Shown here: in pieces, positions 1 to 5,391 of the stretch
Position numbering within the stretch: position 1 is the stretch's first letter
How the letters are laid out: each line of letters opens with the position of its first letter
NCBI GenBank assembly: GCA_934631025.1
Contig: CAKTXR010000083.1
Location: forward strand, 1 to 9,204
Direction of reading: 5' to 3'
DNA from: an uncultured Clostridia bacterium
GTDB taxonomy: Bacteria > Bacillota > Clostridia > Christensenellales > Aristaeellaceae
Length of the DNA: 9,204 nt
The notes under the pieces: model-generated
The model's input: only the letters and a program-made list of their open reading frames with translations
What the model was told of the DNA's origin: nothing
Databases searched by the model: none
Program-made: the position numbers and the translations under genes

Positions 1-30
1 GACTCCAATTTATGGTCGGGCAGGTCGGGC
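1..30. repeat. Left-edge truncated copy of the hairpin repeat seen at 8886-9204
   Basis: Bases 4-16 match the loop and inner arm of the hairpin in the right-edge tandem repeat (TCCAATTTATGGT, identical). The following arm, 15-25, is a diverged version of GTTTGGCAAGT. The left arm is cut off by the window edge after three bases (GAC, 1-3), which still pair with GTC at 15-17. Similarity fades after about position 27. This is therefore a second, diverged locus of the same repeat family about 9 kb from the array. The function is unknown. Confidence 0.7.
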
Positions 31-51
31 TGTATAGCGATGATTTCAGTA

Positions 52-121
52 CACACTAACGTCCAGACTCGAGCCGCTCCCAAGCGGCGCGGAGTCGGGT
101 TGCGTGCGCGTTAGCGGTGTG
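52..121. other. Imperfect long hairpin, structured non-coding DNA
   Basis: Nested inverted repeats stack here. CACA 52-55 pairs with TGTG 118-121, CTAACG 56-61 with CGTTAG 109-114, GACTC 66-70 with GAGTC 92-96, and GCCGCT 73-78 with AGCGGC 83-88 around a 4-base loop. No coding frame is credible here. It lies between the left-edge repeat and the end of the mannosyltransferase gene. It could be a structured RNA, part of the repeat element, or a factor-dependent termination region; there is no T-tract. Confidence 0.4.
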
Positions 122-124
122 AGT

Positions 125-139
125 GCAGGCTCAGCCTGC
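125..139 (-). terminator. Short perfect hairpin directly after the mannosyltransferase stop
   Basis: GCAGGC (125-130) and GCCTGC (134-139) form a 6-bp GC stem with a 3-base loop, immediately after the TAG stop (142-140, minus strand). No U-run follows on the minus strand, so this is a hairpin end or RNA stabiliser rather than a textbook intrinsic terminator. Confidence 0.35.
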
Positions 140-1516
140 CTAGACGACGGTGCCGGTTATGGTGTAGAGGTAGGAAAAGACGCAGGTGAGGACGATCGAG
201 AGTGCGATGACGACGAGATAGGCGCTCTTGCGGCGAGTGATGACCGCGAGCATCGGATAGAGCGGGTACATCGCCGTGATCAGACGCGGGCCGCTCAGCA
301 GCCAGCTGGGCGAGAGCGTCAGCGCCATGTAGAGCCAGGCGTACAGACCGTCGCCCGGCTGAATGACCGTGCAGAACGAGAGCACCATGAGCGCCGCGGC
401 GAAAATCGCGATGGCCTGCGGAATCCATGTGCCCAGCTGCCAGCCCAGATCGCCATAAGTGAAGGCCAGATCGACGGAATAACGCTGCGTTTTCCAGATC
501 GAGCCGAAGCCCTGGCTCCAGTAATCACGCAGCGTGTCGATGAACGCCACGGGCGAACCGGCCACCAGCGCGTTGATCAGCATGTACGCGCATGTGCCCA
601 GCGGAATGAGCAGACAGAGCAGCACATACGCCGCCAGCAGCCGGAAAAACCGTGCGCGATGCGTGTGATAGAGATTCAGACAGTGCAGATACTTCAGCAT
701 TTCCAGCAGAATCGGCACGATCGCCAGCACGCCCGCCAGCCGCGTCGCCGCGCTCAGCATACCGAACAGCACGGCCGGCAGAAACGCCCGATTGCGCGCG
801 CACAGCACCGCCAGCAGCGTCAGCATCAGAAACAGCGATTCCGCGCATGGCACCGAGAAGAACAGCGACAGCGGCGAAAACATCATCAGGATCACCGCGC
901 GCCGCGCCGCCCGCTCGCCATGCTCCGCGCCCACCAGCCGGAACAGCGCCCAGCCCGCCACCAGCAGCGCCAGATTCGACACCAGAAAGCCCGCGAATAC
1001 ATAATGCCCGAAGCACAAAAACGCGAAAAACCGCACCAGATATGGATAAAGCGGCAGATAATTCAGCATGTCCGGCGCGGACGCATAGCCGTTGCGCGCC
1101 AGATTGATGTAGCCCGCCGCGTCCCAGCGCACCCAGTGGCTGATCGCCGCGTGAAACAGCTCGTCCAGCGAGCCGGTCAGGCAGCTGCCCACCATCGCCG
1201 CGGCCAATATCAGCAGCCGGCTGAGCAGCATCAGGCACAGTATCCACACGATCAGGTGAATCTGATTGTGCAGCGCCCATTCGTTGCGCCTCAGCCTGCG
1301 CCGAAGCTGCCGCGAAGCCACCGACGGCTCGACCTCCGGCCCCTGCGGTTCCAGCGCCCGCCGGTCGATCAGCCGCCGAACCAGCGGCCCGAACTCGATG
1401 CCCGGTGCGAGCGGCTCGGCCAGATAACGCAAAACGAGTATGACAAAAGAACATCCCGTTATGGCCGCCAACAGCCACGGGACGAGCGATGAGAGCAAAT
1501 CGGCCAATGTGTTCAC
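140..1516 (-). CDS. PIG-V-like mannosyltransferase, polytopic GT-C membrane glycosyltransferase
   Basis: The product is a protein of about 458 residues, mostly hydrophobic, with roughly ten or more membrane segments. It resembles the bacterial relatives of PIG-V (GPI mannosyltransferase 2, GT-C fold), which move mannose from a polyprenyl-phosphate donor on the outer face of the membrane. Family-like features in order are an extracytoplasmic WVRWDAAGY segment near residues 128-136 (candidate catalytic Asp), a proline-rich NYLPLYPYL stretch near 152-160, an ATRLAGV segment near 257-263, and GPRLITAMYPLYPML near 429-443. An extra N-terminal helix (about residues 11-30) and a charged Arg-rich linker (about 65-78) precede the core. 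I chose GTG at 1516 because AAGGAA (1530-1525) lies 8 bases upstream; the TTG at 1522 would leave only 2. No clear promoter is visible. The acceptor is unknown; lipid, protein or wall polymer are all possible. Confidence 0.8.
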   Translation of the reverse strand: MNTLADLLSSLVPWLLAAITGCSFVILVLRYLAEPLAPGIEFGPLVRRLIDRRALEPQGPEVEPSVASRQLRRRLRRNEWALHNQIHLIVWILCLMLLSRLLILAAAMVGSCLTGSLDELFHAAISHWVRWDAAGYINLARNGYASAPDMLNYLPLYPYLVRFFAFLCFGHYVFAGFLVSNLALLVAGWALFRLVGAEHGERAARRAVILMMFSPLSLFFSVPCAESLFLMLTLLAVLCARNRAFLPAVLFGMLSAATRLAGVLAIVPILLEMLKYLHCLNLYHTHRARFFRLLAAYVLLCLLIPLGTCAYMLINALVAGSPVAFIDTLRDYWSQGFGSIWKTQRYSVDLAFTYGDLGWQLGTWIPQAIAIFAAALMVLSFCTVIQPGDGLYAWLYMALTLSPSWLLSGPRLITAMYPLYPMLAVITRRKSAYLVVIALSIVLTCVFSYLYTITGTVV

Positions 1517-1535
1517 AGTCAAAATTCCTTTTCTG

Positions 1536-1593
1536 CCAGAGCGCGCTCCTTAAAGGCGGCGGAAGGCCGCGGTGCGAATGCGTTGCGCTCTGG
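1536..1593 (-). promoter_or_regulatory. Inverted repeat in the mannosyltransferase leader
   Basis: CCAGAGCGC (1536-1544) and GCGCTCTGG (1585-1593) are a perfect 9-bp inverted repeat. Inside them sits a second GC-rich stem, GCGGC/GCCGC, around 1557-1570. On the minus strand the hairpin ends 5 bases before the AAGGAA ribosome binding site (1530-1525). It could modulate translation or be the boundary of a mobile or repeated element. No known riboswitch class is recognised. Confidence 0.45.
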
Positions 1594-1614
1594 AAATGTG
1601 TGCCCGCGTGGGCG

Positions 1615-1664
1615 GCGTGTGCTTTTCCTTGGCCGCGGCGGCGTGGGCAAGGAGAAGCATACGC
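1615..1664. repeat. Strong 20-position stem-loop, unassigned
   Basis: Left arm 1615-1634 pairs with right arm 1645-1664 around a 10-base loop. There are 17 Watson-Crick pairs, two G-T pairs (1619/1660 and 1625/1654) and one G-G mismatch (1632/1647). The G-T pairs would be stable G-U wobbles only in an RNA read from the plus strand. No T-run follows on either strand, so it is not an intrinsic terminator. Candidates are a small structured RNA, a REP-like palindrome or a protein binding site. Confidence 0.55.
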
Positions 1665-2290
1665 GGGGTGATGTTCGCCGCTGAAGAACGGGGGAGATCG
1701 TTGCCGCGTTCGGGTGCGCGGTGATGGCTTTCAGCGATGCGGCGCGCGTTTTGCATGATGGCCTGCCGGTAAGCGCATTACGATGAAGCGGTCAGGCACT
1801 CGGATTTATGGCGGCGGCTCCCGCGAGAAAGCGGCGATGCGGTCGAGGTGCGCGTGGGCGGAAGGAGGGGCGTCGTGTTTTGGACGCGAGACAACGGCTT
1901 CCGGCGAGATGCGCTCGAATCACAGCAAACGGCTGCCGACCATGGCGCGCGGCTGCGTGGGGATGACAGGCGATGCGGCGCGATTTGCGGGAAAACCTGC
2001 CGGTGCGTGCATCGCGGCGAAATAATCGGGCGCTTGAACATGCGCGGCGGTTCCCGCACGGAAAGATGCGCCGAATCGGAGCGCGCGGCGTGGTTCAGAC
2101 CCGCTGCGAACGGCTTCCGGGGATGCGGCTGCCGTGGAGAACCGTCGGGCACTCACAGACGCGGCGGCATTCCTTATCGGAACGGTGCGTTCTCTCGCGC
2201 TCTATCGCGCGCGGCGACAATGCGAATATCTCGGCCGGGGCGGCGGGCTTACCGGCGGAACGGCTCGTGAAAGCGCCGCGCCCGACAGAC

Positions 2291-2383
2291 GTTCAGGCCC
2301 GTCCGGCGCGGAGAGCGCGGCCAGGCAGGCTGAACAAAGCGCTATATAATAGGTAGGAACTCACTCGCATCAGCGCTTTTTTT
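2291..2383. terminator. Hairpin cluster after the cda operon, possible transcription end
   Basis: GTTCAG 2291-2296 and CTGAAC 2330-2335 bracket an imperfect GC-rich hairpin. AAAGCGCT 2336-2343 and AGCGCTTT 2372-2379 form a second 8-bp stem with a 28-base loop that overlaps the stop codon of the last operon gene. A run of seven T (2377-2383) follows the second stem on the plus strand, whereas the minus strand has only TTTGTT. As the operon reads on the minus strand, this is at best a weak or bidirectional terminator. Confidence 0.3.
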
Positions 2384-2927
2384 CGCCGAAAACCGGCAGA
2401 TGACGCTGCGGGCGCGCATCGTGCTTTTCGCCCATCGCGGGACGGCCGTAGATCGACGGATCGTAATCGGTGTGACGCGGATCGCTCGCGTAGGGGTCGG
2501 AATCGCTGTCCCAGTCGGCGAAATCCGCGTCGGATTTGGGTGCGGGCGCGGCGGCGTAGGGATCCTGCTCGTTCTCGGCGAAGGGATCGTCAAAGTCGCT
2601 CTGCTGAGCGGCCATCTGCGGCATATGGCGCACCGGCTGAGGACGCGGCGCGCGCTTTTTGCTCGCGACCGGCACCTCCTCATAGACGATCTGTCGCTTG
2701 CGCAGCCACAGCCAGTACGGTCGCCAGCGGATCATCCAGATCAGCCAGTCGACCACAAGACCGACGACGATCAGCGTCAGCGCCAGCGATTTCCAATGAT
2801 CCGAAAACCAGCTCAGGAAGCCGCCCGCCATGTCCGCCTGAAAGAAATTCCAGACCGACAGCGCGACCAGCCGCATCCAACTGAGCATCACTTCAATCAA
2901 ACCTTGGGCAAAAACGCTGTTTTCCAA
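2370..2927 (-). CDS. Unrecognised membrane protein, third gene of the cda operon
   Basis: I do not recognise this family. The 185-residue product has a hydrophobic helix at about residues 10-29 and a stronger one at about 47-67. A basic aromatic juxtamembrane segment follows (RWRPYWLWLRKR, 67-78), then a long, probably disordered, acidic and proline-rich tail. The tail repeats a DP motif: DPF 114-116, DPY 122-124 and 144-146, DPS 156-158. It begins 27 bases after the cdaR stop on the same strand, so co-transcription is very likely. The start is TTG (2927), supported by an AGAAGG ribosome binding site about 9 bases upstream; the next in-frame ATG (2888) has a poorer site and would cut into the first helix. 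Its position suggests a membrane partner or effector for the c-di-AMP module, in the slot where many Firmicutes carry glmM. That role is inference only. Confidence 0.75.
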   Translation of the reverse strand: MENSVFAQGLIEVMLSWMRLVALSVWNFFQADMAGGFLSWFSDHWKSLALTLIVVGLVVDWLIWMIRWRPYWLWLRKRQIVYEEVPVASKKRAPRPQPVRHMPQMAAQQSDFDDPFAENEQDPYAAAPAPKSDADFADWDSDSDPYASDPRHTDYDPSIYGRPAMGEKHDARPQRHLPVFGEKKR

Positions 2928-2954
2928 TATGCAGACCTTCTTTCAATGCGGGGA

Positions 2955-4226
2955 TCACTCGATCGTGACGGTGACGACTGTGGGATCCGTTTCGATTGTG
3001 AGGTTCGAGACGTCGCCGCCGTCGATCGCTACGGATACGGGCAGCTCGTACTGGCCCTTTTCAAGGCCGGTCACATCGACATAGACGTTTACGTCGCCCT
3101 CCTCGAGCTTGTTGACCAGCGAATAGGGGCCGCTCAGCCGCACGTCCGCTTTGTCGACGGAGAGCGTGACCGTCCGCTCGGCCGCCTTGCCGCGCACGGA
3201 AATGGGCAGCGACTGGAAGGAATCGGTGAGCGTGCTCTCGGCGATGTAGACGGTGACCGTCACCTGCTCGCTGGAGATATAGCGCATATCGCGCAGCGCG
3301 TTGATCGTGGAGATGGCGGTGAAGCTGCTTGTGCGCCCGTCCACGCTGATGGGCACGAAGCTCAGCTCGTCCAGCTCGTCGAGCAGCGACTGCTCGCCGG
3401 CCACGGTGACCGTTTCCGGCTGCACGTCCACGCCGGTGATCTCGTAGCCCTCGGGCAGCGTGCCGACGGTGGCGGTGTCGACGTTGTGATTGACGCTCAG
3501 CTGCGCCTTGGGATAGACGTCGATGCTCATCATGATGAACGAGGGCGAGGCGGTCAGCGCGCTGCCGATCTCGTTGCCCTGCTCGTCGAGCAGCGTGAGC
3601 GGGGCGGAGCGGTCGTAGGAGGCGGTCTGGCCGGTCACGTCGATCTGGACGCGCGCCGAGGCCACGCTTTGCAGCAGCGACGACGGGCCGGACACCAGCA
3701 CCTGCGCGGGGTTGGTGCGCGTGATGTTATACCACAGATTGCTCTTCACGTCGCCGGTGAACTCGACGTTGACCGGCACATAGCGCGAGCCGCGGCTCTC
3801 GATGGTCACCTCGACGCTGGAGGGCGTGACCTGAACCACCTTGCCGTAGGCGGTCACGCCGATCAGATCGACCTGCTGAACGCCGGCCTTGGTGACCTGC
3901 GACAGATCCAGCTCGGCGCGCACGGTGTCGTTGGTGACGCGCGAATAGTAGGACTGGCTGGCCTCGACGCGCACATGCACGGGATCGAGCGCGCTCACGT
4001 CGGTCAAGAGCGCCAGATCGCGGCTTTGCAGGATGGTCAGCCCGCTGGTGGAAATCTCCACATTGGCGAGCGTCTTGATGCTGGTGATCGAGGAATCGAC
4101 TGAGATGATATAGCTCCACAGGAACATGGCGCACACGATGGACACGATTTTCCAGCCCAGATTGTGCGCGAGAACGCCCCAGAACTTCTGAAGCGCGCCT
4201 TTTATAATCGCCCAGACGTTTTTCAT
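2955..4226 (-). CDS. cdaR: CdaR, YbbR-domain regulator of the diadenylate cyclase
   Basis: The 423-residue product has one N-terminal membrane anchor (about 24-42) after a short cytoplasmic start. Four beta-rich extracytoplasmic YbbR-type repeats follow, at about 53-143, 149-237, 242-328 and 337-423. Repeats carry the typical pattern of a VxVxG-like strand, a QPETVTVAG or KADVRLSG segment, a Ser-Leu-Leu or Ser-Leu-Val turn, and a closing VTVTI strand. In Firmicutes CdaR binds CdaA at the membrane and tunes c-di-AMP synthesis, perhaps by sensing the cell wall. The ATG overlaps the cdaA stop by four bases (ATGA), a sign of translational coupling. The four-repeat count and length fit typical CdaR. 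Confidence is high from architecture and neighbour together. Confidence 0.93.
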   Translation of the reverse strand: MKNVWAIIKGALQKFWGVLAHNLGWKIVSIVCAMFLWSYIISVDSSITSIKTLANVEISTSGLTILQSRDLALLTDVSALDPVHVRVEASQSYYSRVTNDTVRAELDLSQVTKAGVQQVDLIGVTAYGKVVQVTPSSVEVTIESRGSRYVPVNVEFTGDVKSNLWYNITRTNPAQVLVSGPSSLLQSVASARVQIDVTGQTASYDRSAPLTLLDEQGNEIGSALTASPSFIMMSIDVYPKAQLSVNHNVDTATVGTLPEGYEITGVDVQPETVTVAGEQSLLDELDELSFVPISVDGRTSSFTAISTINALRDMRYISSEQVTVTVYIAESTLTDSFQSLPISVRGKAAERTVTLSVDKADVRLSGPYSLVNKLEEGDVNVYVDVTGLEKGQYELPVSVAIDGGDVSNLTIETDPTVVTVTIE

Positions 4227-5110
4227 TGCGCTTTCCCGTCCTTTCCGCTCTTGCCGGCGACGCGGGTGAACAGGTGCCGCGCGCCGCTCTGCTCGTCGCC
4301 CGATTTCATCAGCTCGGCGAGGATGCCGTAGAGCGCCTTCGCGTCCAGATAGCGGGTGAGCCGCCCGTCGTGCGCCATGGAGATGGTGCCGGTTTCTTCA
4401 GAGACGATGAGCACGGTCGCGTCGGTCGTCTCGGAGATGCCCAGCGCGGCGCGGTGGCGGGTGCCCAGTTCGCGGCTGATGGAGGAATTTTCAGACAGGG
4501 GCAGGAAGCAGGCCGCGGCGGTGATGCGCCCGGAGCGCACGACCACGGCGCCGTCGTGCAGCGGCGTGTTCGGCTCGAAGATGTTTTCGATCAGGCCGCT
4601 GGAGATTTCCGCGTCGACCATCGTGCCGCTGGCGATGATGTCGTTGAGGCCGGTCTTGTTTTCGATGACGATCAGCGCGCCCACCTTGCGGCGGGAGAGG
4701 TTGGTGAGGGCGTGGATCATCTCCTGAATATCGTGTTCGGAGGACATGGGCTTGTGATCGCCGGTCAATACGCCGCTGCCGGGGATGTTCGAGCGGCCGA
4801 TCTGCTCGAGACCGCGCCGCAGCTCCGGCTGGAACAGCACGACCAGCACGACCACGCCGGTGTTCATGATCTGGCGCAGGATCCAGTTGAGCGCGTTCAG
4901 CTCCAGCATATCGCTGAACCAGGTGAGCAGCAGCACGACGGCCAGACCCTTCAGGACGGAATTGGCGCGCGTCTGCCGTACGAGCTTGATGACGTAATAG
5001 ATCGCCATGGCGACGGTCAGTATATCGAGCACGTTGCGCCAGCTCAGGCTGCCCACAAGGCTGTTTATTAATAGCAGGAACTGCTGCCACAGATAGCTGA
5101 TCTGAACCAT
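4223..5110 (-). CDS. cdaA: CdaA, membrane diadenylate cyclase (c-di-AMP synthase)
   Basis: The 295-residue enzyme condenses two ATP into cyclic di-AMP, the Firmicutes messenger controlling potassium and osmolyte transport and linked to wall homeostasis. The N-terminus carries three membrane helices (about 28-44, 50-65 and 82-93), followed by the conserved FQPELRR boundary (93-99). The DAC domain follows, with the DGA motif at 186-188 (in LHDGAVV) and the RHR motif at 218-220 (in GTRHRAA), both required for ATP binding and catalysis. The VSEETG segment (236-241) that completes the site is also present. Length is close to the usual 270-300 residues; the C-terminal tail is Lys/Gly-rich. ATG at 5110 has AGGAGG (5123-5118) 7 bases upstream. 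It leads the operon cdaA-cdaR-unknown, with no glmM in the window. All key residues are intact, so it should be active. Confidence 0.96.
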   Translation of the reverse strand: MVQISYLWQQFLLLINSLVGSLSWRNVLDILTVAMAIYYVIKLVRQTRANSVLKGLAVVLLLTWFSDMLELNALNWILRQIMNTGVVVLVVLFQPELRRGLEQIGRSNIPGSGVLTGDHKPMSSEHDIQEMIHALTNLSRRKVGALIVIENKTGLNDIIASGTMVDAEISSGLIENIFEPNTPLHDGAVVVRSGRITAAACFLPLSENSSISRELGTRHRAALGISETTDATVLIVSEETGTISMAHDGRLTRYLDAKALYGILAELMKSGDEQSGARHLFTRVAGKSGKDGKAQ

Positions 5111-5193
5111 ACCCCAACCTCCTGATGAAGCGCGCCTGAAAAGTCCATGGGCCGCAAGCCCTCGATTCAGACTCGCTCCAGCTTTCCGCTTCT

Positions 5194-5222
5194 ATTATAA
5201 TACAAAATCGGCGTTTTGAAAA
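5194..5222 (-). promoter_or_regulatory. Sigma-A promoter for the cdaA operon
   Basis: On the minus strand, TTTTCA (5222-5217) and a perfect TATAAT (5199-5194) are separated by 17 bases. Transcription would begin near 5188, giving a leader of about 78 bases before the cdaA ATG. The leader contains the AGGAGG site (5123-5118). Confidence 0.65.
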
Positions 5223-5263
5223 TGGTTTTTATCGTCTTTTTCATAAAACTCTACAGCACTATG

Positions 5264-5293
5264 ATTATAGTTTAGACGCGCGGACGGAGTGAA
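5264..5293 (-). promoter_or_regulatory. Possible second, upstream promoter for cdaA
   Basis: TTCACT (5293-5288), an 18-base spacer and TATAAT (5269-5264) on the minus strand make a weaker tandem promoter. The -10 falls inside a near-palindrome, ACTATGATTATAGT (5258-5271, 12 of 14 bases symmetric), which could also be an operator between the divergent genes. AT-rich intergenic DNA makes a chance match possible. Confidence 0.3.
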
Positions 5294-5323
5294 AAGATTC
5301 ATGCGCGGAAAAATATTTTGTGT

Positions 5324-5352
5324 TTGACAGCGGGGAATGAATATGCTAGAAT
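5324..5352 (+). promoter_or_regulatory. Strong extended -10 promoter for the L,D-transpeptidase gene
   Basis: A perfect TTGACA (5324-5329), a 17-base spacer ending in TGC, and TAGAAT (5347-5352) form a near-consensus sigma-A promoter with an extended -10. The start of transcription should be near 5358-5359. The leader is then only about 33 bases and contains AAGAGGTG (5375-5382). This leaves no room for a riboswitch and argues against translation from the GTG at 5359. Confidence 0.85.
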
Positions 5353-5391
5353 TTTATTGTGAACAAAATATGGCAAGAGGTGCGAAGTTCA

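Larger units (their letters stand above)
1523..2369. other. Gene-poor spacer between the mannosyltransferase and the cda operon
   Basis: About 850 bases without a convincing gene. Open frames exist on both strands, but they are the Arg/Gly/Ala/Pro-rich type that any GC-rich DNA gives. They overlap one another, lack good ribosome binding sites and show no recognisable domain. The plus strand is visibly G-rich. Definite structure is confined to the hairpins at 1536-1593 and 1615-1664 on the left and 2291-2383 on the right. It may be a decayed gene or horizontally acquired filler. Confidence 0.5.

Noticed and set aside
104..1492. Long plus-strand open frame opposite the mannosyltransferase
   Set aside because: Gln/Arg/His-rich translation with no domain, mirroring a well-supported membrane protein on the other strand; typical antisense shadow in GC-rich DNA.
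1848..2270. Open frame of 140 residues in the spacer
   Set aside because: Overlapped by other equally poor frames on both strands, Arg/Gly-rich, no domain and no convincing start signal.
2344..2349. TATAAT as a plus-strand promoter
   Set aside because: No acceptable -35 lies at 16-18 bases and no gene follows on that strand.
2400..4103. 567-residue plus-strand open frame opposite cdaR and its neighbour
   Set aside because: Low-complexity His/Asp/Gly/Leu-rich product with no family resemblance; it crosses two genuine minus-strand genes.
5359..5391. GTG start for the transpeptidase
   Set aside because: It coincides with the predicted transcription start and has no ribosome binding site, whereas ATG 5392 has AAGAGGTG 9 bases upstream and begins a clean signal peptide.
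5353..5391. c-di-AMP (ydaO-type) riboswitch before the transpeptidase
   Set aside because: Tempting because such riboswitches often precede wall hydrolase genes, but the leader is only about 33 bases, too short for that RNA.
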